From positions 62,001-126,000 of the forward strand of contig NZ_VXKS01000001.1 in the NCBI RefSeq assembly GCF_008711525.1: a stretch of 64,000 nucleotides of DNA, read 5' to 3'. Made by a program: the position numbers and the translations under genes. Of this stretch, positions 35,420-47,206 are shown piece by piece; the stretch's first letter is position 1, and the number at the start of each line of letters is the position of its first letter. The DNA is from Cysteiniphilum sp. JM-1 (GTDB taxonomy: Bacteria; Pseudomonadota; Gammaproteobacteria; Francisellales; Francisellaceae). The notes under the pieces were generated by a model. The model did no database searches, was not told the DNA's origin, and was given only the letters and a program-made list of their open reading frames with translations.

Positions 35420-37516
35420 TTATGAGTTACGCTTTTTAATGATGTCTTCTGCAATGTTGTTTGGTACTTCTGCATACTTCTCAAACTCCATAGAGAATGA
35501 TGCACGTCCTTGAGAAATTGAACGTACGTTAGTTGCATAACCAAACATTTCTGCCAATGGCACCAATGCATTCACTACTTTACCACTTGGGTTTTCATCC
35601 ATACCAGAGATCATGCCACGACGACGGTTTAAGTCACCAATAACATCACCCATGTACTCTTCAGGCGTAACTACTTCAACCTTCATCAAAGGCTCAAGGA
35701 TCACAGGAGATGCTTTTTGCGCACCTGACTTAACCGCCATAGAACCTGCGATTTTAAACGCCATCTCAGATGAATCCACATCATGATAAGAACCATCATA
35801 AAGTGTCGCTTTAACGTCGATCATTGGGTAGCCAGCGATTACACCATTTTGCAATTGCTCTTCAATACCCTTACCAACCGCGTTGATATATTCTCTAGGA
35901 ACAACACCACCGACAACTTCATCAACGAACTCAAAGCCTTTGCCCATTTCTTGCGGCTCAAGCTTAACCCATACGTGACCGTATTGACCACGACCACCTG
36001 ATTGACGTACGAATTTACCTTCCGCATCAACCGTTTGTTTGATCGTCTCACGATAAGCTACTTGTGGATTACCAACGTTAGCCTCTACTTTAAACTCACG
36101 CTTCATACGATCAACAATAATCTCTAAGTGAAGCTCACCCATACCAGAGATGATCGTTTGACCTGATTCTTCATCCGTTTGTACACGGAATGACGGATCT
36201 TCTGCCGCTAAACGACCCAATGCCAATGACATCTTCTCTTGGTCTGCTTTAGATTTTGGCTCAACCGCAACTGAGATAACTGGCTCTGGGAAGTCCATAC
36301 GCTCAAGTGTGATAATTTGCTTTTCATCACATAAAGTGTCACCTGTTGTGACTTGCTTTAAGCCGATACATGCAGCGATATCGCCCGCACGAACTTCTTT
36401 TAGCTCTTCACGCTTGTTAGCATGCATCTGCACAATACGACCGATACGCTCTTTTTTCTCTTTAACTGGGTTATAAACTGCATCACCTGATTTTAATACA
36501 CCAGAGTAAACACGGATAAACGTCAAGTTACCAATAAATGGATCTGCTGCCAATTTAAATGCTAACGCTGAGAAAGGCTCGTCATCAGACGATTTACGTG
36601 ATGCTTCTGTGCCATCTTCTAATTCACCACGAATCGCTGGGACTTCATCAGGCGCTGGCAAATAACGCACAACACCATCAAGAACCGCTTGCACCCCTTT
36701 GTTCTTAAACGCAGAACCACAGAATGCCAATACGATTTCGTTGTTAATCACACGCTGACGTAATGCCGCATGAATCTCATCATCGGTTAGCTCTTCACCT
36801 TCAAGATACTTGTTCATCAACTCTTCATTCGCTTCAGCCGCTGCTTCAACCATTTCTTGACGAAGCTCTTCAGCGTGGTCACGAAGCTCAGCTGGAATTT
36901 CTTCTAAGCTGTAAGTCAAACCTTTATCTTCTTCATTCCACATGATTGCTTTCATGCGTACAAGGTCAATTACACCTTTGAATTCTTCTTCAGCGCCGAT
37001 ATTAAGCTGCATAGGAACAACGGTTGCTTTTAAACGTGTTTTAATCTGACCTAATACACGCTCAAAATTAGCACCCGCTCTATCCATTTTGTTAACAAAA
37101 ACGATACGCGGTACGTGATATTTATTTGCTTGACGCCATACAGTTTCTGATTGTGGTTCAACACCTGATGAGCCACAGAATACAACCACAGCACCATCAA
37201 GCACACGCAAAGAACGCTCTACTTCAATTGTGAAGTCAACGTGTCCTGGGGTATCGATGATGTTAATGCGATGCTTGTCAAACTGTTGGTCCATGCCTTG
37301 CCAAAAAACGGTGGTCGCAGCAGAGGTGATCGTGATGCCACGCTCTTGCTCTTGCTCCATCCAGTCCATTGTTGCGGCACCATCATGTACCTCACCAATT
37401 TTGTGAGAAACACCTGTATAGAACAACACACGCTCAGTTGTTGTTGTCTTGCCCGCATCTACGTGGGCACAAATTCCAATATTTCTATATTTTCTAAGTT
37501 CAGTCGCACGTGACAT
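35420..37516 (-). CDS. fusA: Elongation factor G
   Basis: 698 residues. The GTPase motifs are [24 protein letters not shown] and [10 protein letters not shown]. Domains II to V follow in order, including [18 protein letters not shown] in domain IV. EF-G translocates the ribosome and, with RRF, recycles it. It lies 15 bases after rpsG and 9 before rpsJ. The tuf gene usually found next is absent. Confidence 0.98.
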   Translation of the reverse strand: MSRATELRKYRNIGICAHVDAGKTTTTERVLFYTGVSHKIGEVHDGAATMDWMEQEQERGITITSAATTVFWQGMDQQFDKHRINIIDTPGHVDFTIEVERSLRVLDGAVVVFCGSSGVEPQSETVWRQANKYHVPRIVFVNKMDRAGANFERVLGQIKTRLKATVVPMQLNIGAEEEFKGVIDLVRMKAIMWNEEDKGLTYSLEEIPAELRDHAEELRQEMVEAAAEANEELMNKYLEGEELTDDEIHAALRQRVINNEIVLAFCGSAFKNKGVQAVLDGVVRYLPAPDEVPAIRGELEDGTEASRKSSDDEPFSALAFKLAADPFIGNLTFIRVYSGVLKSGDAVYNPVKEKKERIGRIVQMHANKREELKEVRAGDIAACIGLKQVTTGDTLCDEKQIITLERMDFPEPVISVAVEPKSKADQEKMSLALGRLAAEDPSFRVQTDEESGQTIISGMGELHLEIIVDRMKREFKVEANVGNPQVAYRETIKQTVDAEGKFVRQSGGRGQYGHVWVKLEPQEMGKGFEFVDEVVGGVVPREYINAVGKGIEEQLQNGVIAGYPMIDVKATLYDGSYHDVDSSEMAFKIAGSMAVKSGAQKASPVILEPLMKVEVVTPEEYMGDVIGDLNRRRGMISGMDENPSGKVVNALVPLAEMFGYATNVRSISQGRASFSMEFEKYAEVPNNIAEDIIKKRNS

Positions 37517-37531
37517 GAGTTTTCTCCAATC

Positions 37532-38017
<486 letters not shown>

Positions 38018-38034
38018 TCAAATACAAATTAAAC

Positions 38035-38409
38035 TTATGCTTTAGGACGCTTAGTACCGTACTTAGAACGGCCTTGCTTACGGTCTTTAACACCTGAAGT
38101 ATCAAGCGCACCGCGAACTGTGTGATAACGCACACCTGGTAAGTCTTTTACACGACCACCGCGAATCAAAATAACGCTATGCTCTTGTAGGTTATGACCT
38201 TCACCACCAATATAAGTCGTTACTTCAAAACCGCTAGTTAATCTCACACGCGCTACTTTTCTTAACGCTGAGTTTGGTTTCTTAGGGGTTGTTGTATAAA
38301 CACGCGTACATACACCACGTCTTTGCGGACATGCTTTCAACGCTGGCACGTTTGTTTTTACAACCTTTTTTTTGCGCGGATTGCGCACCAACTGGTTAAT
38401 AGTTGCCAT
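38035..38409 (-). CDS. rpsL: 30S ribosomal protein S12
   Basis: 124 residues. [54 protein letters not shown] is the universally conserved core, with the lysines whose mutation gives streptomycin resistance unchanged from wild type. It monitors decoding accuracy. First gene of the str operon, behind a strong promoter. Confidence 0.98.
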   Translation of the reverse strand: MATINQLVRNPRKKKVVKTNVPALKACPQRRGVCTRVYTTTPKKPNSALRKVARVRLTSGFEVTTYIGGEGHNLQEHSVILIRGGRVKDLPGVRYHTVRGALDTSGVKDRKQGRSKYGTKRPKA

Positions 38410-38467
38410 TATTTACTCCGTAGTTTTTTAAACATCTAATCTTTGCATAAATATAAAAAGACGCGGC

Positions 38468-38497
38468 ATTATATACAAAAGCCATGCTGTTTTGCAA
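38468..38497 (-). promoter_or_regulatory. Promoter of the str operon
   Basis: On the minus strand TTGCAA (38492-38497), an 18-base spacer and a perfect TATAAT (38468-38473), about 59 bases before rpsL. The -10 box is followed by the G/C-rich GCCGCG, like discriminators of stringently controlled ribosomal promoters. Confidence 0.7.
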
Positions 38498-38612
38498 GAA
38501 ATGGATTTAGGTTTTTAATCGCGGACTTTAAACCATTGACGCGATGGCAATCTCAACTGAAATGTAAACGCCAGCGACATGACGATTAATCACAAGATAA
38601 CGTCCATCGTAA

Positions 38613-39914
<1,302 letters not shown>

Positions 39915-39936
39915 TCACTTTGCTAATTACAGTAGC

Positions 39937-39965
39937 ATGTTAAAGATTTTTGATAAGCTTGACAA
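39937..39965 (-). promoter_or_regulatory. Promoter of purA
   Basis: On the minus strand TTGTCA (39960-39965), a 17-base spacer and TAACAT (39937-39942), about 32 bases before the GTG start. A leader this short leaves little room for a riboswitch. Confidence 0.5.
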
Positions 39966-39988
39966 ACAAAATGCTTGGGTTTTATTGT

Positions 39989-41428
39989 TTAACGTATCTG
40001 CATGAGCGCTGCCTCTACATACTTCTTATATTCCGGATGTGCCAAGTTAAATTGCTCGAGCATGATTGCTTGAACTTCTTTTGTCGCATGCACTAATCCG
40101 CCGGCGATATTATGTGCTAACTGCTGCTTCTGTGCTTCACTCATCAATTGGAATAAATCACCCGCTTGTGAGTAATTATCCTCAGCTTGCGCATCATAAT
40201 AACCAATATCTCCAGATTCTCTTAATGGTGGCTCTTGATATTGAGGCGCTTCAGTTGGAGCACTGGTTTGTTGGTTAGGATAAAAGTTCACATCACTATT
40301 TTGCGAGATATCTAAGCCCGTGCCTGCCATCGCACCATCACGTTGATAATTATGCATTGGGCATTTTGGCGCGTTAACAGGTAAATGATGCGCGTTAACG
40401 CCAACTCGATATCGATGTGCATCTTGATAGGCTAGCAGTCTTGCCTGCAACATTTTATCAGGAGATGCACCCGTACCAGGTACGAGATTACTTGGCGCAA
40501 AAGTTGATTGCTCAACTTCGGCAAAATAATTATCAACATTGCGATTTAACTCAAGCACACCAATCTTTTGTAATGGGAAATCAGCATGTGGCCAGACTTT
40601 GGTTAAATCAAATGGATTAATATGATAATTCTGCGCCTCTTGTTCTGTCATTACCTGAATTTTGACATCCCACTTTGGAAAATCACCCTTGGCAATAGCA
40701 TCAAAAAGATCTTTCTGCGCACCAAACCCAGGCATTTTAGCCGCTTCTTCATCGGTTAGATTCTCTATACCTTGCTGGGTTTTAAAATGCCATTTGACCC
40801 AAAAACGTTGACCTTTAGCATTATACAAACTTAAGGTATGTGAGCCAAACATATGCATATGGCGATAGCTCTTAGGAATACCACGATCAGACATTAAAAT
40901 CGTCATTTGATGTAACGATTGTGGATTCTTGGACCAGAACTCATACATCGCTGCGGGATCTGGTAAGTTGGTCTGTGGGTTTTTCTTTTGTGAATGGATA
41001 AAATCTGGAAATTTACTGGGATCTCTTAGGAAAAATACTGGTGTATTATTACCGACGATATCGTAATTGCCTTGCTTGGTATAAAACTTAATTGCGGTAC
41101 CTCTTGGATCACGTGCATAATCACTTGAATCCTGACCGCCACCAACCGTGGAGAAGCGGATAAATACCTCTGTTTGTTTACCCTTGCCCTGTAAAAAATC
41201 GGCAATGCTTAAATGTGACAAATCTTCTTCCAAAGTAAATACACCATAGGCACCAGAGCCACGTGCATGTACAACACGCTCAGGAATACGCTCACGATTA
41301 AAATGCGCAAGCTTCTCAAATAACCTGAAATTATCAAAGGTTAACGAGCCACGCTCACCAGCACTGATACTGGTATTATCATTGGGCACCGGTGCGCCAT
41401 TATTGGTTGTTAAATACTTCTTGTCCAT
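39989..41428 (-). CDS. katA: Monofunctional haem catalase (small-subunit type)
   Basis: 479 residues. The catalytic His is in RVVHARGSGAYGVF, the Asn in DIVGNNTPVFFLRDP, and the haem-ligand Tyr in ARLLAYQDAHRYRVG. The length fits clade 3 catalases. It decomposes hydrogen peroxide in the cytoplasm; no signal peptide is present. It is transcribed alone, not with the peroxiredoxin at 59 kb. No OxyR-type site was recognised. Confidence 0.95.
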   Translation of the reverse strand: MDKKYLTTNNGAPVPNDNTSISAGERGSLTFDNFRLFEKLAHFNRERIPERVVHARGSGAYGVFTLEEDLSHLSIADFLQGKGKQTEVFIRFSTVGGGQDSSDYARDPRGTAIKFYTKQGNYDIVGNNTPVFFLRDPSKFPDFIHSQKKNPQTNLPDPAAMYEFWSKNPQSLHQMTILMSDRGIPKSYRHMHMFGSHTLSLYNAKGQRFWVKWHFKTQQGIENLTDEEAAKMPGFGAQKDLFDAIAKGDFPKWDVKIQVMTEQEAQNYHINPFDLTKVWPHADFPLQKIGVLELNRNVDNYFAEVEQSTFAPSNLVPGTGASPDKMLQARLLAYQDAHRYRVGVNAHHLPVNAPKCPMHNYQRDGAMAGTGLDISQNSDVNFYPNQQTSAPTEAPQYQEPPLRESGDIGYYDAQAEDNYSQAGDLFQLMSEAQKQQLAHNIAGGLVHATKEVQAIMLEQFNLAHPEYKKYVEAALMQIR

Positions 41429-41539
41429 CTTGAACTCTCCTTATTGTGGTTATGCAACTTGTTGAAATTTTTATACTTTCAATCTTATCTCCACCTCTCT
41501 CTTATGAGAAATATATTATATTTTTATTTTTAATATATT

Positions 41540-41962
41540 TTATTTATCATTATGCAATACTAAAAATCTAATCAACTGATAACGCTCCTTGCTACTTTTA
41601 AACCGATCCTTAAATAACCACAGCTTTAAACGCTTCTCCTGTGCACATTGGCATTCTAAATATAACGTTCCTGCAATCATAATGCTACGGCGAACGGTCA
41701 CATCGTTATGCCACTGAGCGCCATAGTGCAGATTAATTTTACGTGTATGCGCAGTTTCAACTAAAATAATTTCGTTTAATTGCCTACTCGATAAATAATG
41801 TAATAACATGCCAATAAAGGCAATAACCCATAGTATAAAAGCGCTATAAAAAAGCGCTGCATGTAAGAGCTCAAAAATGATAACAAGACAAAAGCCAAAT
41901 AATAAGATGATGACGACAAGCTGGATGAAAGATCGTTTTAATGCCACTTTCACCGTCGTCAT
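41540..41962 (-). CDS. Small membrane protein, YgfX/CptA-like
   Basis: 140 residues with two adjacent membrane helices (about 14-34 and 38-57), then a soluble basic part. The layout and the C-terminal pattern (W-H-N-D-V, RRSIMIAGTLYLEC, LWLFKDRFKSSKERYQLIRFLVL) resemble YgfX, a membrane protein found beside SdhE in enterics and described as a division-affecting toxin. No sdhE is adjacent. The gene lies four bases after the MFS gene and probably shares its transcript. The family call is by pattern only. Confidence 0.5.
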   Translation of the reverse strand: MTTVKVALKRSFIQLVVIILLFGFCLVIIFELLHAALFYSAFILWVIAFIGMLLHYLSSRQLNEIILVETAHTRKINLHYGAQWHNDVTVRRSIMIAGTLYLECQCAQEKRLKLWLFKDRFKSSKERYQLIRFLVLHNDK

Positions 41963-41966
41963 TGAT

Positions 41967-43271
41967 TTACTCTACTGTTTTCAATGTGGTTACAGTCAAC
42001 TTGGTGGTTTCTTTGGTTGACTTACAAAACGTCTCTTTAATCAAGAAAATACTAATTAATACACCAATAGCTATCACAGAAATAATTAATAAAAAGCCAT
42101 GCTGATAATTAGTAATACTTAAAGCGTGCCCTTTTGACAAATAGGCAAGTACCCCGCCAATCAAAGGCGCCATCAAAGAGGTTACAAGCATAATCATCGC
42201 ATTATTAAGACCCAAGCCTGCTGCTAGATAGTTGTTGTTGCATTGCTCCGCCATAATCGCAAAACCAATACTCTGACCACTGGCACCAATACCAAGACCA
42301 AAAAAGGCAATACTAATGACGACAATATTGACCGGAAAATAGGTAATGCATAAAACCGACAACACACAAACAACTGCGGCAAACACCATCATGCGTTTAC
42401 GCTTACTGGTGCGATCTGAGATAAAGCCCAAAAGTGGGCAGCCAATGGCATAACCCAACCATGATAGCGTTAACATATAAGATGACACACCCGAGCTAAA
42501 GCCATGCAACATCAAAAATGCTTTACCACTATTTTCAGAGAAATATTCTATGGCGAAATACACACATGCTGAATAACAGGCAATATACCAAACCTGACGT
42601 TGACGCATCAGCTGCCAAAGATTGACTTGCAATCGCTCTTGGCGCTTTAAAATACGAAAGCTTCCCGTGTAATCGGTATTATTGCGAACGATGAGAAGCA
42701 CAATAATCGCAATCACAATACCAATTGCACCTAACGCATAAAAAATATAACGCCATGGCAGCTCAGAGTGCGATGATAAGCTATTTAAAGGACCTGCTGC
42801 CAACATGGGTCCCATCGTGCCTATGAATTGCGATAAGCCAATAAACAATGCAATATGTTTGCGTGGCATCCAGTCATATACAGCCACTAACAAACAGATA
42901 AAGCCGAAAGATGAACCAAGCCCCATTAATACTCGAAAGACAAAAGCACTATCAAAGCCAAAGCTCATGCCAAAACCAGTAACTGCCAATGCACAGAAAA
43001 ATACGGCAACGAATAATGCCTTTTTTAAGCCTAAGCGATCGGTAATAATACCTACTGGAATTTGCATAATGCCATAAACCAGCTGGTAAGCGGTTGAGCT
43101 TAAGATGGCAAATGTCACAAGATTTAAATTAAGATCTTGAATAATAGGATGCTCAAATGTGCCCAAAATCGTTCTAAGTAAAAACTCATACATGAAGAAT
43201 AACGCACACACCAACCAAATGATCGTGCCGATAAAACTCATTTTTTGATTTTGACTCATATTATTCGTCAA
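41967..43271 (-). CDS. MFS transporter (Pht-like)
   Basis: 434 residues with about twelve membrane helices. The first part (FFMYEFLLRTILGTF, LSSTAYQLVYGIMQIPVGIITDRLGLKKALF) matches the subgroup including Legionella Pht and Francisella Fpt carriers. Those import amino acids or nucleosides in intracellular species. The start overlaps the end of the degenerate M14 gene by 11 bases. The substrate cannot be told from the sequence. Confidence 0.82.
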   Translation of the reverse strand: MTNNMSQNQKMSFIGTIIWLVCALFFMYEFLLRTILGTFEHPIIQDLNLNLVTFAILSSTAYQLVYGIMQIPVGIITDRLGLKKALFVAVFFCALAVTGFGMSFGFDSAFVFRVLMGLGSSFGFICLLVAVYDWMPRKHIALFIGLSQFIGTMGPMLAAGPLNSLSSHSELPWRYIFYALGAIGIVIAIIVLLIVRNNTDYTGSFRILKRQERLQVNLWQLMRQRQVWYIACYSACVYFAIEYFSENSGKAFLMLHGFSSGVSSYMLTLSWLGYAIGCPLLGFISDRTSKRKRMMVFAAVVCVLSVLCITYFPVNIVVISIAFFGLGIGASGQSIGFAIMAEQCNNNYLAAGLGLNNAMIMLVTSLMAPLIGGVLAYLSKGHALSITNYQHGFLLIISVIAIGVLISIFLIKETFCKSTKETTKLTVTTLKTVE

Positions 43272-44277
43272 CCTCAGGTTTATTCTCTTCCCATTCCTCT
43301 AGAATTTCCTCAGCCTTTTGGTTATCAATAAAAGACGCCACCTTAAAGATAGAAACGCCCTCTTGAATCAATGGTGAGCGATTAATCCCAACAATCACCC
43401 CGTCAAGATCTGATTTAATTACTGTTGCATTCTCATTGCTAAATGGATCTGTCAGGCGCCCAATTTTATCACCTTTCTTGATCGACTCACCCAATGCCAC
43501 TTCACTATGCAAGACACCGGATGATGATGAAATAAGCCAATCATCATCCTTTGAGAATACCGGTGTCACACTATCATCGATCTCACCACTGAGCATCCCA
43601 AGTTTGCACATCACATTTTTAATACCATCTAAACCAACCTGAATCGCCGTTTGGTCAAAACGTTGTGCCTCGCCTGCTTCATACACTAGCAAAGGAATAT
43701 TCAAACTCTCTGCCGTGACACGAATACCGCTTTGCTTAGTCTCAACCTCAGTAATCACTGGCGCTTGGAATGCTTTGGCTAATTTCTTCGCCTCGACATT
43801 ATCAAAGCTGCAATACACTTGTGGCAAAATCTCATGGTTTAGCGAGCCCGTATTTAACTCAATACAGCAATCGATCTGTGTCAATATTTCTTTGGTAAAG
43901 ATATGTGCAATACGCTCACCAAAACTGCCATGTTCATCGCCTGGGAAGCAAGCACTTAGTCTCACACCACTTGGCGTTGGCTTGGGGAAATGCGACAAAC
44001 CATAAACATTCAAAACTGGAATAGCGATCAATGTCCCCTGCAGTTCATCAGCAGAGATGTCATCATATAATTGATTAGCAATTTCCAACCCATTAAATTC
44101 ATTACCATCGACCATTGCAAAGACTAATAGTTTACGTCCATTTTGTTTGCCATTGATGACTTTAATTGGCATATACATTGGCGAGCATGAATACTGCTCA
44201 GGCAAGGGCAATGCCAATGTCGCTTTCTCACCAGGGTGGACACTGGCATCACAAATTTTGAAACTACTATTTTTCAT
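43261..44277 (-). CDS. M14/aspartoacylase-fold protein lacking zinc ligands
   Basis: 338 residues that follow the succinylglutamate desuccinylase/aspartoacylase fold from end to end, including the C-terminal beta domain. The first metal motif G-x-H-G-x-E reads VDGNE, so His is Asp57 while Glu60 remains. The second, D-L-H-T-G, reads ELNTGS, with Asn142 for His. The D-L-N-R substrate motif reads VRLSACFPG. The catalytic Glu200 (VYEAGE) is kept. It is either a pseudoenzyme or uses a changed metal site. It is co-transcribed with an MFS carrier, so a sensing or binding role for the carried compound is possible. Confidence 0.8.
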   Translation of the reverse strand: MKNSSFKICDASVHPGEKATLALPLPEQYSCSPMYMPIKVINGKQNGRKLLVFAMVDGNEFNGLEIANQLYDDISADELQGTLIAIPVLNVYGLSHFPKPTPSGVRLSACFPGDEHGSFGERIAHIFTKEILTQIDCCIELNTGSLNHEILPQVYCSFDNVEAKKLAKAFQAPVITEVETKQSGIRVTAESLNIPLLVYEAGEAQRFDQTAIQVGLDGIKNVMCKLGMLSGEIDDSVTPVFSKDDDWLISSSSGVLHSEVALGESIKKGDKIGRLTDPFSNENATVIKSDLDGVIVGINRSPLIQEGVSIFKVASFIDNQKAEEILEEWEENKPEVDE

Positions 44278-44466
44278 TTTTTATTACTGACCTTGTTTGT
44301 TTTATTTTAATCTCAACAGCAACTTGGATCCTATAAAAGACCCTAAATATTACATAACTGAAATCATTGAAAATCATCTAGAAAGAGTATAGCTATTATT
44401 GACATAAGCTAAACAGTAAAACACATAAATTTTTACTTTTTTAATATAAAAAGAGCATTAAATCGC

Positions 44467-45453
44467 CTAGATTTTTTCACATAGACCATCATATTGCCCA
44501 AGATTATTATGACGCATAACAGTCTTTAGAATCGTCGCATATTCGTCACCTTTTAAACCTGAATAAGACTGCAAATAATCTGCTAAGTCATAGCCATTTA
44601 ACATAATTAACTGCGCTCGTTGCTCTCTGAACTCAGCATAGGGCGCCAAAGTATTAAGCACTCGATAATAATCTGCAATGCCAGCACTCACATCCGTAAA
44701 TTTACTGACTTCATCAATCACTCCTGATGTTGGATATTTAGGTGCAATACCACAACCTTGTGAGAAGCAATGTAATCCGAAATAATTCTTACCATGCACC
44801 GCAAAACGCGAGCCACCCCAATTACTCTCAACAATTGCCTGCGCCAAGGTCAAGCTTTCAGGGATAATATTCACCCTTAACAATAGATGATTAATCAAAC
44901 TGCTATCATTCTTTGCGTAAGCTTGTAGCGCATAAACATCTGCCAACTTGTTTAAACGTACTTTATCTTGACGAGTAACACTAGGCTTTGATTCTAATGC
45001 TAATAAAAAGTCTCGATCTTTGAGAATCTGTCGGTTGATCGGACACATCTTAGTAAGCATCATATTAATAAATGCTTGCTTTGGCAATCGCAGCGCTTGT
45101 GAAATAGATAAGTCATTATCCTCAAGGTTATTCATCTGCACAATGCAGCCAGATGAAACACCAATACGATGAGCAATCCTATCAATCGCATCACCCTTTA
45201 ATACCAAATACTTATAAGCACTATCATAACTACAACTTGGTGGCAAATTCAGTGTTGTTAAAACGTCATGCTTATTAGTATCTGTATTTCTTTCCGCGTG
45301 TATTTGCTGTTTTTGCGTTTTTTGCTCTTTTTGCACCACTGAATAACTTGATGAATCTGGCATATTATTTGCTGTTGTGCACGCGCTTAAAAGCACAACC
45401 ATAAATATAATGCTGTTACTTTTAATACTTCTAATACTATTTATTCTTGCCAT
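44467..45453 (-). CDS. Lipoprotein with LysM and Bax-type glucosaminidase domain
   Basis: 328 residues. The signal ends VVLLSAC, a lipobox with Cys at about residue 25. A LysM-like segment (YLVLKGDAIDRIAHRIGVSSGCIVQMNNL) would bind glycan. The C-terminal half is a Bax/FlgJ-type N-acetylglucosaminidase: LAQAIVESNWGGSRFAVHGKNYFG contains the catalytic Glu, and the KYPTSGVIDEVSKF and LNTLAPYAEFRE segments match the Bax family. It probably trims peptidoglycan while anchored to a membrane. It stands alone, with no phage genes beside it. Confidence 0.85.
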   Translation of the reverse strand: MARINSIRSIKSNSIIFMVVLLSACTTANNMPDSSSYSVVQKEQKTQKQQIHAERNTDTNKHDVLTTLNLPPSCSYDSAYKYLVLKGDAIDRIAHRIGVSSGCIVQMNNLEDNDLSISQALRLPKQAFINMMLTKMCPINRQILKDRDFLLALESKPSVTRQDKVRLNKLADVYALQAYAKNDSSLINHLLLRVNIIPESLTLAQAIVESNWGGSRFAVHGKNYFGLHCFSQGCGIAPKYPTSGVIDEVSKFTDVSAGIADYYRVLNTLAPYAEFREQRAQLIMLNGYDLADYLQSYSGLKGDEYATILKTVMRHNNLGQYDGLCEKI

Positions 45454-45513
45454 CTCTTTTCTCTTTACATGCTATGCGGACATTTTACCGCTTAGAGTAT
45501 AGTCGCCTTAGAC

Positions 45514-46752
45514 TTATTCCGCTTTTATTTCTGTGCGTTTTGGCTCTTTTATCAGGAAAACCAATAGCAATGAAATGCTAATACATATTGGAATAACGAT
45601 ATAAGCACCACGAAAACTTAATGATTGCTCAAGCATGCCAAAGCCAATCTGTGCTAAGGCTCCGCCGCCCATAATAATTAAAGATCCTAATGATGTTGCT
45701 GAGGCAGCAATCTCTGTTGGGTTTGACTCAGCAATAACAGGATAACCAATATTTTGCGCTGCAGTTAACGCACCGATAAAAAAGAAGATCACAATCAGCG
45801 CATGATAGCCAAGATTTGCATTAAGCAATAACAAAGTTACTACCAATGAGAGACTCGCCCCCAGCAACATAAAAGGCTTGCGTGAGCGATAATAATCTGA
45901 AAGTTTATTCCATAAAGGTCCACCAATCATATAGCCAATACTAATGATCCCCGCTATCATTGCCGCGTCTTGTGCGCTGATGCTAAAGCTATGCCTTAAA
46001 AACGCCTGCCCAAAACTAAACTCCAGAATCATCACAGGGAAATTCATTAGTGAAATATAAAGTGCCGCTAACCAGTTTTGTTTTTTGTTCACCACATAAC
46101 GTAAATTTTTAAACGCACGCCAAATTGACTGCTGTGCTTTATTGTTTTCTTGATGTTGCTCATTTTGCTGAGCTCTCTGTGGCTTCTTTTGAATCAGTAG
46201 TAATGCCAAAGCAATAATCACAAGCCCCATCACAATATTAGTGATCTGCACGACCTGCCCAGAGCCAGAATATACCAACAGCGCATGCCCACCGGCATTT
46301 CCTAAGTAACTTCCTAAAAAGGCGATCGTAATCGCCATACTGATGGGGAAGCCGACTCGCCCATGCTCAAACCAGCTCGTTGCCACACGTACACATGACA
46401 ATAAGGTAAAAGCACCGCCAAATCCGACTAATAGCATACAGGCGTAAGCAATAAACTGATTACTGACAAATGTCATGATTGCCACACCAATCAACATTAC
46501 AATAAGTGCCGACACAATTACTCTTTTGCTATTGTAACGATCCAAAATCATGCCTGCTGGAATAAACATAAGCACATTACCAATCAGATACATCGACGTA
46601 AATAAACCATATGAACCGATTTGGTAACGCGCAATATAATAGTCAATCATCGTATTATTAAGTGATAACTGAATAAACCAATAAAAAAAGAAAAGTGCTG
46701 CGGCAAACATCGAAAGCCACGCACGTAATGAGTCATTTGTATTTTTATGCAT
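45514..46752 (-). CDS. MFS transporter
   Basis: 412 residues with about twelve helices and the cytoplasmic loop GMILDRYNSKR after helix 2. The N-terminus (FFFYWFIQLSLNNTMID) resembles the same broad Pht-like subgroup as the carrier at 42 kb, but the two are not close paralogues. Its start lies 139 bases from the tandem repeat array. Substrate unknown. Confidence 0.8.
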   Translation of the reverse strand: MHKNTNDSLRAWLSMFAAALFFFYWFIQLSLNNTMIDYYIARYQIGSYGLFTSMYLIGNVLMFIPAGMILDRYNSKRVIVSALIVMLIGVAIMTFVSNQFIAYACMLLVGFGGAFTLLSCVRVATSWFEHGRVGFPISMAITIAFLGSYLGNAGGHALLVYSGSGQVVQITNIVMGLVIIALALLLIQKKPQRAQQNEQHQENNKAQQSIWRAFKNLRYVVNKKQNWLAALYISLMNFPVMILEFSFGQAFLRHSFSISAQDAAMIAGIISIGYMIGGPLWNKLSDYYRSRKPFMLLGASLSLVVTLLLLNANLGYHALIVIFFFIGALTAAQNIGYPVIAESNPTEIAASATSLGSLIIMGGGALAQIGFGMLEQSLSFRGAYIVIPICISISLLLVFLIKEPKRTEIKAE

Positions 46753-46817
46753 TTTAAGATGCGAGATAAAATTAATTTGCGCCGACTTTACCGTGATATT
46801 TTAAGATGTCAAGCGCC

Positions 46818-46846
46818 TTGCTTTCTAGGATCGACTTTGCTAGGAT
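46818..46846 (+). promoter_or_regulatory. Possible promoter upstream of the tRNA-Ser repeat array
   Basis: TTGCTT (46818-46823), a 17-base spacer and TAGGAT (46841-46846) point into the array. A small hairpin, CATGC-10 bases-GCATG, follows. If this is the tRNA-Ser promoter, the whole array is transcribed as part of the pre-tRNA. Confidence 0.35.
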
Positions 46847-46890
46847 GCACATGCTTTTATTACAGCATGAGCTTAATGAAGTTTCTGCAA

Positions 46891-47206
46891 GGGGTGTCCG
46901 AGTGGGCGAATTAGTCCCCCGAGCAGCGACTGAGCTGCGAGCTAATGAGCGCCTGTAGCAGGAGCGAAAGGCCGGGTTACTTAACAAGATCACGATGATC
47001 GAGTTTAGTAACAAATCAACCACGAGTTGAACAAGTTAATTTTCTGGAGGGGTGTCCGAGTGGGCGAATTAGACCCTCGAGCAGCGACTGAGCTGCGAGC
47101 TAATGAGCGCCTGTAGCAGGAGCGAAAGGCCGGGTTACTTAACAAGATCACGATGATCGAGTTTAGTAACAAATCAACCACGAGTTGAACAAGTTAATTT
47201 TCTGGA
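46891..47206 (+). repeat. Tandem 158-bp repeat, two units, each starting with the 5' end of tRNA-Ser
   Basis: Two head-to-tail units (46891-47048 and 47049-47206) differ at only two positions in about 150. Each opens with GGGGTGTCCGAGTGG, identical to the first part of the tRNA-Ser gene, which follows at the same 158-base period. The remaining 140 bases contain several strong hairpins: GCAGC/GCTGC within ATTAG/CTAAT, CCTG-TAG-CAGG, GTTACT/AGTAAC around GATCA-CGA-TGATC, and TCAAC-CACGA-GTTGA. No open frame of interest exists. The units cannot form tRNAs, as they lack the 3' acceptor half. Confidence 0.88.

Noticed and set aside
44467-45453. Prophage endolysin
   Set aside because: The protein has a lipobox and LysM and matches Bax-type chromosomal glucosaminidases; no phage genes flank it.
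46772-47023. An 83-codon open frame on the minus strand across the first tandem repeat unit
   Set aside because: It runs antisense to the structured repeat, has no ribosome site, and its residues are rich in Ser and Arg like chance translation of hairpin DNA.
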